64,000 nt of DNA from the NCBI GenBank assembly GCA_000212915.1, contig CM001167.1, positions 1,356,780 to 1,420,779 of the forward strand, written 5' to 3'. Source of the DNA: Bacteroides coprosuis DSM 18011 (lineage in GTDB: Bacteria; Bacteroidota; Bacteroidia; Bacteroidales; Bacteroidaceae). Positions 35,011-45,959 of this stretch are shown piece by piece. The stretch's first letter is position 1; the number at the start of each line of letters is the position of its first letter. The translations under genes and the position numbers were made by a program. Under the pieces are notes generated by a model. The model was not told the origin of the DNA and made no database searches. It saw only the letters and a program-made list of their open reading frames with translations.

Positions 35011-35619
35011 TTATTCTCCAACTACAACTTTTGAGTGACGAATCACTTTGTCGTTGAGCATATAACCCGTTTGTACACAGTCTAAGATCTTTCCCTTTAA
35101 TTCTTTAGATGGAGCAGGAATAACAGCTATCGCTTCATGATAGTCTGTATCTAGAGGCATTTCTTTGGTTTCAATCATTTTAACTCCGTTCTTTTCTAGA
35201 GTTTTCATTAATTTATCATAAATAAGATCAACACCCGTTTTTACTGCCGATACGTCAGTTGCAGTCTCCATTGTCTGGATAGCTCTTTCAAAATCGTCAA
35301 TTACAGGTAAGATGCTTGATATGCTTTTTTCTCCACCATTAAGAATAAGCTCTGCTTTTTCTTTGAGTGTACGCTTTCTATAGTTATCAAATTCAGCAGA
35401 TAAACGTAAGTATTTATCTTTTTGGTCTTCAATAACTTCTTGTAGCTTTTCAATAGTTTTTTGAAAATCATCCTCTGCATTTGCTTCTATATCTTCATCA
35501 GAATTAGTTTCTTCCTTCTGATTTGTTTTAGTTGCATTTGCTTCATCTTGTAGAATGTCTTCTTTATTCAACTCTTCATTCGTGTCTCCACAAGCTGAGG
35601 TATTTTTATTCTTATTCAT
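35011..35619 (-). CDS. grpE: Nucleotide exchange factor GrpE
   Basis: 202 aa, releases ADP from DnaK. Acidic disordered N-terminus (about 1-55), long coiled-coil (about 55-105, with LRLSAEFDNYRKRTLKEKAEL) and the beta-wing domain ending in the signature DCVQTGYMLNDKVIRHSKVVV. First gene of grpE-dnaJ. Promoter box 112 bp upstream. Confidence 0.95.
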   Translation of the reverse strand: MNKNKNTSACGDTNEELNKEDILQDEANATKTNQKEETNSDEDIEANAEDDFQKTIEKLQEVIEDQKDKYLRLSAEFDNYRKRTLKEKAELILNGGEKSISSILPVIDDFERAIQTMETATDVSAVKTGVDLIYDKLMKTLEKNGVKMIETKEMPLDTDYHEAIAVIPAPSKELKGKILDCVQTGYMLNDKVIRHSKVVVGE

Positions 35620-35730
35620 ATCTTGGGCTATTATTTATATTCTTAATTTATTCTTATTATTTTATGCTGTATATGCTCTGTATGATGTACAAATACTTTG
35701 CCACATTATAGTGTTTGCTAAAATTTACGG

Positions 35731-35738
35731 CAAAGATA
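35731..35738 (-). promoter_or_regulatory. Promoter -7 box for grpE-dnaJ
   Basis: TATCTTTG on the minus strand; leader of about 105 nt. I see no CIRCE or other heat-shock inverted repeat. Confidence 0.5.
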
Positions 35739-35772
35739 ATATATTTATGTCAGAATGTCACCATCCTAAAAA

Positions 35773-35802
35773 TTTGTATTTCGAAGATTATCACTACCTT
35801 TG
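35773..35802 (+). promoter_or_regulatory. Promoter of ABC-F gene
   Basis: TTTG (35773-35776), 18-bp spacer, TACCTTTG (35795-35802): both Bacteroidetes elements, 38 bp before the ATG. Confidence 0.75.
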
Positions 35803-35818
35803 CGGGCGTTTTAAATAA

Positions 35819-37453
<1,635 letters not shown>

Positions 37454-37461
37454 GAAATTTA

Positions 37462-37488
37462 AAAAGCTCGTTTTGAACGGGCTTTTTT
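37462..37488 (+). terminator. Terminator of ABC-F gene
   Basis: 11-bp stem AAAAGCTCGTT / AACGGGCTTTT (one G-U), 3-nt loop, T-run. Confidence 0.8.
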
Positions 37489-37532
37489 TATGCTTAGAGG
37501 TTGAGTTTATTTGAGCAACTTCTTTAAAGAAT

Positions 37533-37566
37533 AAAAGCGACTTGTGTGATATGACAAGTCGCTTTT
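37533..37566. terminator. Terminator of tex-LRR operon
   Basis: 13-bp perfect stem AAAAGCGACTTGT / ACAAGTCGCTTTT, 8-nt loop; symmetric A/T tracts. Mainly serves the minus-strand LRR gene. Confidence 0.85.
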
Positions 37567-37597
37567 ATATTATTTATTTCTAGGTTATGTTTCTTAC

Positions 37598-38647
37598 TTA
37601 TTTAGCATAGACTAATTTATTCTTTACTCCTTCACCAAATATATTTTCTCCTATTGCAGTGATATTATTGCCCAAAGCTCTAACCACATCAAGTGCATGG
37701 CAATTTATAAAAGCTCCATAATCAATAGAAGTTAAGGAAGCGGGCAGAGTTAATATAGGTCCTAGCTTATTACAATTATCAAAAGCTCTTAACCCTATAG
37801 TTTTTAAATTTCTTGGGAGATAAGTTGTGATTAAATTTACTTTTTGAGCGAATGTATATTCTGGTATTTCAGTAATATCTGTTTCTGTTAAATCTACATA
37901 AACCAAATTAGACATAAAATCACGAATTAATCTCAGGTCATCTAGATCTACAATGCCTGTAAGAGTAAGATAATTGACATCTTTGGGTTGTATGCCTTCT
38001 CTAGAGAGTAGTTCAGCTAAACTTTTGTCCGACTGTAGGTGTAGGTTTACTCTTATCGGTTCACTGTCTATGATTGCAAAATCAGTCCATTGCTTTTTAC
38101 TCGTAAAATTTTCTTTGCAACCTGCTGGAACAAAGACAGCAGTTCGTTGTGGAGATAAAGCCGTATCCCCTAGAGTAGGAGCAGTACCTCTGGTACTAAC
38201 TAGCACCTCAAGTTTAGGACAATTAGCAAAAGCATATTTATCAATGGCATTTAGGCTATGAGGTAAAATTACTTTCTCTAATGATGGCTTCCCTTTTGGA
38301 TCGTAATCCGTTTTTTCAGAAAAAGCATGTGCAGGTATTGAGTTACTATTATAGACTTGAAAAGCATCTACTGTACCTTTTTTCCCTATGTAGTTTTTGA
38401 TATCAACTGCTGATAAATCTAATACTCTAAGATTCTTAAATTCATCTCTCAGGTGTTTGAAGTCAATAGCATTTATCTTACCCGTTAAAGTAAGATGTGT
38501 AATCTTGTTTGCTTCATCTAATGTTAGTTCTGAAATAAGAGATCCTGCTTTTTTAACAAAAATAGCTTTCTCTATTTTTTGAGCCCACAAGCTACAAGGA
38601 CCTAATAAAAGAGCTAGGGCTAGATAAATAAGTCTTCGTGTATTCAT
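37598..38647 (-). CDS. Leucine-rich repeat (BspA-type, LRR_5) secreted protein
   Basis: 349 aa. Signal peptide about 1-22 (ending SLWA-QK). BspA-like repeats with the phrases NLRVLDLSAVDI, SLEKVILPHSLNAIDKYAFANCPKLEVL, NLKTIGLRAFDNCNKLGPILTLPASLTSIDYGAF. These proteins are usually exported and bind host or cell-surface ligands; no C-terminal sorting domain is visible. The start codon overlaps the tex stop by 4 nt (ATGA), so it is translationally coupled to tex, an odd pairing of a surface protein with an RNA-binding factor. Confidence 0.85.
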   Translation of the reverse strand: MNTRRLIYLALALLLGPCSLWAQKIEKAIFVKKAGSLISELTLDEANKITHLTLTGKINAIDFKHLRDEFKNLRVLDLSAVDIKNYIGKKGTVDAFQVYNSNSIPAHAFSEKTDYDPKGKPSLEKVILPHSLNAIDKYAFANCPKLEVLVSTRGTAPTLGDTALSPQRTAVFVPAGCKENFTSKKQWTDFAIIDSEPIRVNLHLQSDKSLAELLSREGIQPKDVNYLTLTGIVDLDDLRLIRDFMSNLVYVDLTETDITEIPEYTFAQKVNLITTYLPRNLKTIGLRAFDNCNKLGPILTLPASLTSIDYGAFINCHALDVVRALGNNITAIGENIFGEGVKNKLVYAK

Positions 38648-40785
38648 AATTTATTCTGTTCAATGTTTTTTAAAGATAACTGTATGCGTTTACGCTCTAA
38701 ATCGACCGAAAGTACTTTTACATAAATTTGTTGGTGTATAGAAACGTATTGAGTAGGGTCTGACACAAATTCATTAGCCATTTCAGATAAATGTATTAAA
38801 CCATTTTCTTTAATGCCAAGGTCAACGAATGCTCCGAAGTTAGTAATGTTTCCCACAATACCCGGCAGAATCATTCCTTCTTTTAAATCTTCTATAGTTC
38901 TGATGTTCTGATCGAACTGGAAGACCTTAATGGCTTTTCGAGGATCTCGTCCTGGTTTCTTCAACTCAGACATTATATCTTTAAGTGTAGGTAACCCTAC
39001 TTGGTCTGTAATGTACTGCTGAATATCCACACGGCTTTGAAGTTCTTTCTGTGCTATAAGTTCTGGAACTGTACATTTCATGTCTTTAGCCATTTTCTCT
39101 ACGATATGATAACTCTCAGGGTGGACTGCTGTATTATCTAGTGGGTTTTCACCCTCTCTTATTCTTAAAAACCCTGCTGCTTGTTCATACGTTTTAGCTC
39201 CCATACGAGGTACTTTTAGGAGTTCTTTTCGTGAAGAAAAAGGTCCGTTTTCTGTTCGGTAATCTACTATGTTTTGAGCCAATTGAGGACCAAGTCCAGA
39301 AATATAAGTGAGTAGGTAAGTACTAGCTGTATTTACATCTACTCCCACAGTATTTACACAATTTATAACTGTTTGATCTAGAGCTTTCTTTAGTTTGGTT
39401 TGGTCAACATCATGTTGGTATTGTCCTACACCAATAGACTTTGGATCTATTTTAACCAATTCAGCAAGAGGATCAATAAGTCTTCTAGCAATGGATACAG
39501 CACCCCTTACAGTAACGTCGTATTCAGGAAACTCTTCCCTTGCAATCTTAGATGCTGAGTAGATAGATGCACCTTGTTCACTTACTACAAACACCTGTAA
39601 CTCTCTGTCAAACTGCTGGTGAGTAACAAAGTATTCTGTTTCTCGACTAGCTGTACCATTGCCTATAGCTATAGCTTCTATTTTATAAGCTTCCACCATC
39701 TTTCTCAATTTGGAAGCTGCTTCAGGCTTCTTATTGTGAGGAGGGTGAGGAAAGATATTTTCGTTGTGCAATAGATTTCCTTGAGCATCTAGACAGACTA
39801 CTTTACAACCTGTTCTGAACCCTGGGTCTATTCCTAGTACTCTTTTTTGTCCGAGGGGTGGGGCAAGAAGAAGTTGCTTTAAGTTCTCTTTAAAGACTTC
39901 TATTGATTCATCATCTGCTGTTTCTTTACTAGAATTAGCAAACTCTGTTTCTATGGCCGGTTTAAGTAGTCTTTTATAAGAATCCTCAATTGCTTTTTCT
40001 ATAATTTCAGTATTTCTCCCATGTCCCTTGATTAGATATCGTTTGGTTTTATCTATTAAATCATCTTCATAATTGGGAGTAATAGAAACTCGTACTATCT
40101 TTTCTGCCTCAGCTCTGCGAATAGCTAGTAAACGATATGACGTAATTCTCTTTAGCGGCTCAGAAAAATCAAAATAATCTCTGTACTTTTCACCTTCTTC
40201 CTCCTTGCCTTTGATTACTTTAGACTCAATTAAGCCTTGTCTGTCAAATTGTTGTCTAGTAATATTTCTTACCGTTTCATTCTCGTTAATCTGTTCGGCA
40301 ATAATGTCTTGAGCTCCATCAAGAGCATCTTGTTCTGTGGCAACTTCATCGGAGAGGTATGCCGCTACTTTAGAGCTGTAATCTCCGTTTTGTTGAAGTA
40401 GAATAAAATGGGCTAGAGGTTCTAGTCCTTTATTTCTCGCTATTTCTGCTCTTGTTCTACGTTTGGGTTTGTAGGGGAGATATATATCTTCAAGAGTATT
40501 GAGTTCCCAAGTGTTTTCTATCCTTTTTTTGAGCTCAGGAGTCAAAGCACCTTGCTCTTCTATGGTAGATAAAATACTTGTTTTTCTTTTTTCAATCTCT
40601 GTAAGTTCTTCGTGTTTTTTAGCAATCTTCTCTATTTGAACTTCATCTAATCCGCCCGTAGCTTCTTTTCTATACCTACTAATAAAGGGGATACTAGCAC
40701 CTTCTTGTAAAAGTTTTACGGTATGACTTATCTGTGCTATGGCAATATTTAGCTCATTTGAAATGATTTTATTGAATAATGTCAT
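38644..40785 (-). CDS. tex: Tex family RNA-binding transcription accessory protein
   Basis: 713 aa. N-terminal Tex helix-turn-helix region (about 1-190, with SIPFISRYRKEATGGLDE), a YqgF/RNase H-like domain (VLGIDPGFRTGCKVVCLD, about 320-337), tandem helix-hairpin-helix motifs (SGLGPQLAQNIVDYR, VPRMGAKTYEQAAGFLRI) and a C-terminal S1 domain (LPGIVGNITNFGAFVDLG, about 640-657). Complete, normal length. Bacterial homologue of Spt6, binding RNA/ssDNA during transcription. Promoter box at 40812-40819. Confidence 0.95.
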   Translation of the reverse strand: MTLFNKIISNELNIAIAQISHTVKLLQEGASIPFISRYRKEATGGLDEVQIEKIAKKHEELTEIEKRKTSILSTIEEQGALTPELKKRIENTWELNTLEDIYLPYKPKRRTRAEIARNKGLEPLAHFILLQQNGDYSSKVAAYLSDEVATEQDALDGAQDIIAEQINENETVRNITRQQFDRQGLIESKVIKGKEEEGEKYRDYFDFSEPLKRITSYRLLAIRRAEAEKIVRVSITPNYEDDLIDKTKRYLIKGHGRNTEIIEKAIEDSYKRLLKPAIETEFANSSKETADDESIEVFKENLKQLLLAPPLGQKRVLGIDPGFRTGCKVVCLDAQGNLLHNENIFPHPPHNKKPEAASKLRKMVEAYKIEAIAIGNGTASRETEYFVTHQQFDRELQVFVVSEQGASIYSASKIAREEFPEYDVTVRGAVSIARRLIDPLAELVKIDPKSIGVGQYQHDVDQTKLKKALDQTVINCVNTVGVDVNTASTYLLTYISGLGPQLAQNIVDYRTENGPFSSRKELLKVPRMGAKTYEQAAGFLRIREGENPLDNTAVHPESYHIVEKMAKDMKCTVPELIAQKELQSRVDIQQYITDQVGLPTLKDIMSELKKPGRDPRKAIKVFQFDQNIRTIEDLKEGMILPGIVGNITNFGAFVDLGIKENGLIHLSEMANEFVSDPTQYVSIHQQIYVKVLSVDLERKRIQLSLKNIEQNKL

Positions 40786-40811
40786 GTTCTATTTTTACTT
40801 AGATATTTTCT

Positions 40812-40819
40812 CAAATTTA
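40812..40819 (-). promoter_or_regulatory. Promoter -7 box for tex
   Basis: TAAATTTG on the minus strand, 26 bp before the ATG, only 22 bp from the divergent box of the nucleotidase gene. Confidence 0.5.
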
Positions 40820-40841
40820 CATATTAATTCTTATCAACTCT

Positions 40842-40849
40842 TATCTTTG
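40842..40849 (+). promoter_or_regulatory. Promoter -7 box for nucleotidase gene
   Basis: TATCTTTG, 50 bp before the ATG at 40900. Confidence 0.6.
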
Positions 40850-40899
40850 TATATAAATGAAAATCAAAATTCAATAGGATTTGTTAAGATTATAAAACA

Positions 40900-42645
40900 A
40901 TGATGCATATCGATATGAAAAAACTAGTTGGCTTATTTCTGATTCTATTCTTGTATATACCCAGTTTGTGGGCACAAGAAGTTCATATTAAATTTCTGAT
41001 AACGAGTGATGTACACGGAAACTATTTTCCTTATAATTTTATTACTCAAGAAGGCTGGGAGGGTAGTTTGGCAAGGGTTTACAGCTATGTAGAGCAGCAA
41101 CGTAAAGCTCTCAATAATCAGGTTGTACTGCTTGATAATGGCGATATTTTACAAGGTCAGCCTACAGCTTATTACTCCAACTTTATAGACACCGTTTCCC
41201 CTCATATTACTTCGTCGGTAATGAATTATATGAAGTATGACATCGGTAATGTGGGCAATCATGATGTAGAAACAGGTCGGTCGGTGATGGGAAGATGGAT
41301 TCGTGAGTGTAATTTTCCTGTACTCGGAGCCAATATAATGGATGAAACAACTCATGTTTCTTATCTCAGACCTTATGAGATTATACAAAGAGGTGGAGTA
41401 AAAATTGCTATTTTAGGAATGATTACACCTGCTATTCCTGTGTGGTTGCCTCAGAATTTGTGGAAGGGACTCTATTTTGACGATATGGAAAAGACAGCAC
41501 AAAAATGGGTGAAAATCATTCAAGAAGAAGAACAACCGGATGTGTTGATTGGTATATTCCATGCAGGAAAAGAACCTCGACAGATGGGCGAATACCTTGA
41601 TAATGCTTCTATGCTTGTAGCACAAAATGTTCCTGGTTTTGATGTAGTGATGTTTGGTCATGATCATCAAAAAGCTTGCGAAAAAGTAGATAATATTGCT
41701 GGAGATTCGGTATTGATTATCAATCCTGCAAATAATGCCTTCTTCTTAGGGGATGTAGATATTAAACTTACTTACGATCAGAATAGCTTAATTGATAAAG
41801 AAGTTGAAGGTAAACTTGTAGATTTGAGAAAAACAGAAGTTAGCAAAGACTTTATGAAGCATTTTGATCAAGAATTCAATACCATAAAGGACTTTGTATC
41901 GGCTAAGATAGGGGAGTTTTCTACCACTATTTCTACTCGTGATGCTTATTTCGGATCTTCTGCATTTATTGATTTAATCCATAATTTACAGTTAGATATC
42001 TCAAAGGCAGACATTTCTTTTGTGGCACCTCTTTCTTTTGATGCTCAAATTGATAAAGGAGATGTGTTTGTAAGTGATATGTTTAATCTGTACAAATATG
42101 AAAATATGCTATATGTGATGGAGTTGAGTGGTCAAGAAATAAAAGATTTCTTGGAAATGTCTTATTCACAGTGGATTAATCAGATGAAATCTTCTGAAGA
42201 TCATTTGCTATTGCTTAAAGAAGAACGCACTGGTAGTGATGAACGTACCGTTTTTAAATATTTTAGCTACAACTTCGATTCGGCAGCAGGAATTATTTAT
42301 GATGTAGATGTTACTCAATCTCAAGGTAATATGATCCATATCAAGAGTATGGCAGATGGAACACCGTTTGACTTGACAAAAACTTATAAGGTGGCTCTAA
42401 ATTCGTATAGAGGAAATGGCGGCGGAGAGTTACTTACCAAAGGTGCAGGAATACCACACGATGAACTAACTAGCCGTATTGTGTATGCCACAGATAAAGA
42501 TTTGCGTTACTACTTAATGGAAACAATTCGTAAGCAAGGAAAGATAGATCCTAAGCCTTTAAATCAGTGGAAATTTATTCCTGAAGAGTGGACTATACCT
42601 GCTGCAAAGCGTGATTACAAACTTTTATTTGGAGCTGAGAAATAA
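40900..42645 (+). CDS. 5'-nucleotidase / 2',3'-cyclic phosphodiesterase family metallophosphatase (UshA-like)
   Basis: 581 aa. Signal peptide of the MKKLVGLFLILFLYIPSLWA type; translation may begin at the third Met (40915), which gives a cleaner signal. N-terminal dinuclear metallophosphatase domain with DVHGNYFPY, LLDNGDILQG, GNVGNHDVETG, GIFHAGKE and MFGHDHQ metal-ligand motifs (about 30-260), then the 5'-nucleotidase C-terminal domain (about 340-560, with NSYRGNGGGELL substrate loop). Periplasmic nucleotide scavenging is likely; exact substrate open. Next gene 2 bp downstream. Confidence 0.92.
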   Translation: MMHIDMKKLVGLFLILFLYIPSLWAQEVHIKFLITSDVHGNYFPYNFITQEGWEGSLARVYSYVEQQRKALNNQVVLLDNGDILQGQPTAYYSNFIDTVSPHITSSVMNYMKYDIGNVGNHDVETGRSVMGRWIRECNFPVLGANIMDETTHVSYLRPYEIIQRGGVKIAILGMITPAIPVWLPQNLWKGLYFDDMEKTAQKWVKIIQEEEQPDVLIGIFHAGKEPRQMGEYLDNASMLVAQNVPGFDVVMFGHDHQKACEKVDNIAGDSVLIINPANNAFFLGDVDIKLTYDQNSLIDKEVEGKLVDLRKTEVSKDFMKHFDQEFNTIKDFVSAKIGEFSTTISTRDAYFGSSAFIDLIHNLQLDISKADISFVAPLSFDAQIDKGDVFVSDMFNLYKYENMLYVMELSGQEIKDFLEMSYSQWINQMKSSEDHLLLLKEERTGSDERTVFKYFSYNFDSAAGIIYDVDVTQSQGNMIHIKSMADGTPFDLTKTYKVALNSYRGNGGGELLTKGAGIPHDELTSRIVYATDKDLRYYLMETIRKQGKIDPKPLNQWKFIPEEWTIPAAKRDYKLLFGAEK

Positions 42646-42647
42646 CT

Positions 42648-43103
42648 ATGACTAAGTTGACAAAAAAAGAAAGATATGAATCTCTACTCAGTCAAATAAA
42701 AGGTTTAGTTGAGGGAGAATCCAATCAAATTGCTAATATGGCAAATGTTGTTGCGGCTATATTTGCTGAATTTAAGTTTCATTGGGTAGGTTTCTACCTT
42801 GTAGAGGGAGATGAATTGGTGTTAGGGCCATTTCAAGGGCCAGTAGCTTGTACTCGTATCACTAAAGGGAAAGGAGTTTGTGGCACGGCTTGGGAAACAG
42901 GAAAAGTTCAAATTGTAGATGATGTGCATGAATTTCCGGGTCATATTGCTTGTAGTGCCTATTCTTTATCCGAAATAGTTATTCCTATTTATTCTAATAA
43001 CAAAATAATTGGGGTGCTAGACATTGATAGCGATACCTATAGTTCATTTTCTAATGAAGATGAATTGTATCTTTCAGCCATTATGTCTCTTTTTTTAAAA
43101 TAG
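42648..43103 (+). CDS. msrC: Free methionine-(R)-sulfoxide reductase (GAF domain)
   Basis: 151-aa GAF-domain enzyme that reduces free Met-R-sulfoxide with thioredoxin. The diagnostic phrases GPFQGPVACTRI, GKGVCGTAW and DVHEFPGHIACSAYSLSEIV are present, with all three family cysteines (C68, C78, C102). Complete. Starts 2 bp after the nucleotidase gene, so it is in the same operon. Confidence 0.93.
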   Translation: MTKLTKKERYESLLSQIKGLVEGESNQIANMANVVAAIFAEFKFHWVGFYLVEGDELVLGPFQGPVACTRITKGKGVCGTAWETGKVQIVDDVHEFPGHIACSAYSLSEIVIPIYSNNKIIGVLDIDSDTYSSFSNEDELYLSAIMSLFLK

Positions 43104-43138
43104 AGTAAGAATTTAATTTAAGATTTGATTATTTGCCT

Positions 43139-43146
43139 TATCTTTG
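43139..43146 (+). promoter_or_regulatory. Promoter -7 box for His-rich gene / TonB receptor operon
   Basis: TATCTTTG, 28 bp before the GTG at 43175. Confidence 0.6.
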
Positions 43147-43174
43147 CTCATTCTAAATAAGACACGCTATTTAG

Positions 43175-43528
43175 GTGAGTAAAGTAAGGATAAAAAGAAC
43201 GGCTTTATTATTAGCATTCCTATTTTTGGGATACTATATTAATCAAAGTATATTTCTGCATATGCACTATGTGGATGGAGTTGCTATAACGCACTCTCAC
43301 CCATTTTCACATAGTCATTCTCACTCACACTCTGCTTGTCAATGCGTAGCTTTAGATCGCTTTACGCATTTCGATGCTTCTACCGATATATTATTCTCTT
43401 TTTTACCTCAACTATTCTGCATTACGTTTGAGTATGTAGAACTTATAGAAGATCATATCCCATCGGTATATACTCCCTATTTACTACTTAGAGGACCTCC
43501 CTCTGCTTTTTTCTATAGAATCAAGTGA
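43175..43528 (+). CDS. Small His-rich membrane-anchored or exported protein
   Basis: 117 aa, GTG start supported by the promoter 28 bp upstream and by the N-terminal structure. Residues 7-28 are a hydrophobic signal/anchor (RTALLLAFLFLGYYINQSIF). Then a His-rich patch: His at 40, 42, 46, 48, 50 and 52 alternating with Ser, followed by Cys55 and Cys57. Such HxH runs bind Zn, Ni, Co or Cu. No family recognised with certainty. It precedes a TonB receptor by 72 bp on the same transcript, suggesting metal sensing, storage or hand-off for that receptor. Confidence 0.75.
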   Translation: MSKVRIKRTALLLAFLFLGYYINQSIFLHMHYVDGVAITHSHPFSHSHSHSHSACQCVALDRFTHFDASTDILFSFLPQLFCITFEYVELIEDHIPSVYTPYLLLRGPPSAFFYRIK

Positions 43529-43600
43529 TACTTTTTCTTATGCCTATACGAGGTAGAAGAAGGTTTTTTATTGTCTATTTCTAAAAGCAAATCAAATTTA

Positions 43601-45904
43601 ATGAAACATTATATTTTATTATTAATGGCATTTTTATCATTGAATGTCACTAATATAGAGGCATCTCCACGTGAAAAAACGGGGGTGATAAGGGGGAAAA
43701 TCAATGAGAAATACTCGAAAGAATCTGTGCCTTATGCTACAGTCCAATTAGTAGGTCATGGTAGCGGTGCAGTATCTAAAGACGACGGAACATTTGTTAT
43801 CGAGCACTTAGCAGAAGGTAAATATCTTCTGCGTGTTCAAGCAATGGGATATAGAACGCAAGAGGTAGATGTTATTGTATCTGCTCAAAAGCCATCTGTT
43901 GTAGATTTTATATTGGCTGAAGAAGCTTTTATGGTAGATGAAGTTGTTGTATCTGCCAATCGTAATGAAGTGAGCCGTAGGAATGCACCCGTAGTGGTGA
44001 ATGTAATGAGTACTAAGCTATTTGAAACTGTAAACTCTACCGATTTAGCAAAATCTCTTAGCTATCAATCGGGTTTACGTGTTGAAAACAACTGCCAAAA
44101 CTGTGGTTTTCCTCAAGTAAGAATCAATGGTCTTGAAGGTCCGTACTCTCAAATATTAATCAATAGCCGTCCTGTTATTAGTGCTCTTTCTGGGGTGTAT
44201 GGATTAGAACAAATGCCCGTAAATATGATAGAGCGTGTTGAGGTGGTGCGTGGTGGTGGTTCTGCCCTTTTTGGGGCGAATGCAGTAGGAGGAACAATCA
44301 ATATCATTACCAAAGACCCTATCAATAACTCTTTCCAAGTTGCTAGTACCTTTTCTAATATGAACGGAAAATCGTGGGAGCAATACGTGGGAGCCAATGC
44401 CTCTTTTGTAAGCAAAGATAATAAATACGGACTGGCTCTTTATCAGGCTTATCGCAATAGAAACCCTTACGATGCAGACGATGACGGTTTTACAGAGTTG
44501 GGTAAATTAAACATGCATACCTTTGGTTTGCGTGGTTATTATCGCCCTACTGATATGGGTAGATTAACTGTGGAATATCATACCACCAACGAGTTTCGTA
44601 GAGGAGGTAATAAACTAGATATGCAACCTCACGAAACAGATATTACGGAACAAACTAAACACGTTATCAATTCTGGTGGATTAAGCTATGATCAATACTG
44701 GAATGAATATAAGCAAAAGCTTTCTGTATATGGTTCTATTCAGCATACCGATCGTAAAAGCTATTATGGAGCAGAACAAGACCCCGATGCTTATGGTAAA
44801 ACTTATGATTTAACTTGGGTAGTAGGTGGTATGTTTGTTGGAAAAATGGATAATTGCCTGATTGGTCCAGCTACATTTACAGGTGGATTGGAGTATCAAG
44901 ATAACGATTTGCACGATGTCATGTTGGGCTATGGTCGGGATATAGAACAGAAAGTTCATATCATGGGTGGCTATGTTCAAAATGAATGGGATTGGGAACG
45001 TTTTAACCTATTAATAGGTGGACGTTTAGATAAACATAATTTGGTAAACAATGCCATATTTAGTCCCCGAGTAAACTTCTTATATAAAGCTACTGATAAC
45101 CTGCAAGCACGTCTTACTTATTCAACAGGTTTTCGTGCACCTCAGGCATATGATGAAGACCTACATGTGGCAGCAGTAGGTGGTGAAGGTATCCAAATCA
45201 AACTATCTGATGATTTAAGAGAAGAGCGTTCTACAAGTTATAGTGGTTCTCTAGATTGGACTACCTACATAGGACATTGGCAAACAAATATCTTAGTTGA
45301 AGGTTTCTACACAGACTTAAGACACGTATTCGTGTTGGAAGATATGGAAGATCCTGCTACTCAGTCTATTTACAAAGAGAGAAGAAATGGTTCGGGTGCT
45401 CGTGTATATGGAGCCAATATTGATGCTAAAATAGCACATGGTAGAGATGTCCAATTACAAGTAGGCTTTACTGCTCAAAGGAGTAAATATAAGAAAGACG
45501 AAGTGTGGACTACCCCTGAAGACAATGTGCAGCTAACCACTCGCAATATGCCTAGAACTCCTAATCTTTATGGATACTTTACGCTGACAACCGCTTTCTT
45601 GAAAAACTTTGAATGGTCACTTACAGGAATATATACAGGTAAAATGCATGTTCCACATATGGCTGGATACATTAAAGAACCAGTTATGGAGCGTACTCCA
45701 GAGTTTATGGAATTGGGAACAAAACTAAGCTACTCATTTAAATTGAAAGACAATTTACAAATTCAGTTAAATGGGGGAGTACAAAACATGTTCAACAAAT
45801 TCCAAAAAGATTTAGATAAAGGAACCTTTAGAGATTCTAATTATTTCTATGGTCCCACACAACCACGAACTTATTTTGTAGGATTAAAAATCAGCAATCT
45901 TTAA
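43601..45904 (+). CDS. TonB-dependent receptor (metal/cofactor type)
   Basis: 767 aa from the ATG at 43601; the TTG at 43571 would precede the signal peptide. Signal MKHYILLLMAFLSLNVTNIEA, carboxypeptidase-regulatory-like domain (about 28-110), plug with VENNCQNCGFPQVRINGLEGPY (two Cys close together), SALSGVYGLEQMP and VEVVRGGGSALFGANAVGGTINI, then barrel ending in GLKISNL. Style is BtuB/CirA-like rather than SusC. With the upstream His-rich protein, a transition-metal or metal-cofactor ligand is likely; heme is an alternative. Terminator follows. Confidence 0.9.
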   Translation: MKHYILLLMAFLSLNVTNIEASPREKTGVIRGKINEKYSKESVPYATVQLVGHGSGAVSKDDGTFVIEHLAEGKYLLRVQAMGYRTQEVDVIVSAQKPSVVDFILAEEAFMVDEVVVSANRNEVSRRNAPVVVNVMSTKLFETVNSTDLAKSLSYQSGLRVENNCQNCGFPQVRINGLEGPYSQILINSRPVISALSGVYGLEQMPVNMIERVEVVRGGGSALFGANAVGGTINIITKDPINNSFQVASTFSNMNGKSWEQYVGANASFVSKDNKYGLALYQAYRNRNPYDADDDGFTELGKLNMHTFGLRGYYRPTDMGRLTVEYHTTNEFRRGGNKLDMQPHETDITEQTKHVINSGGLSYDQYWNEYKQKLSVYGSIQHTDRKSYYGAEQDPDAYGKTYDLTWVVGGMFVGKMDNCLIGPATFTGGLEYQDNDLHDVMLGYGRDIEQKVHIMGGYVQNEWDWERFNLLIGGRLDKHNLVNNAIFSPRVNFLYKATDNLQARLTYSTGFRAPQAYDEDLHVAAVGGEGIQIKLSDDLREERSTSYSGSLDWTTYIGHWQTNILVEGFYTDLRHVFVLEDMEDPATQSIYKERRNGSGARVYGANIDAKIAHGRDVQLQVGFTAQRSKYKKDEVWTTPEDNVQLTTRNMPRTPNLYGYFTLTTAFLKNFEWSLTGIYTGKMHVPHMAGYIKEPVMERTPEFMELGTKLSYSFKLKDNLQIQLNGGVQNMFNKFQKDLDKGTFRDSNYFYGPTQPRTYFVGLKISNL

Positions 45905-45922
45905 TTCTCTCAGTTTAATACC

Positions 45923-45959
45923 AAAAGAGTCGATTTAATGAAAATCGGCTCTTTTTTTT
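45923..45959 (+). terminator. Terminator of TonB receptor operon
   Basis: 14-bp stem AAAAGAGTCGATTT / AAATCGGCTCTTTT (one G-U), 5-nt loop, T8 run. Confidence 0.88.
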
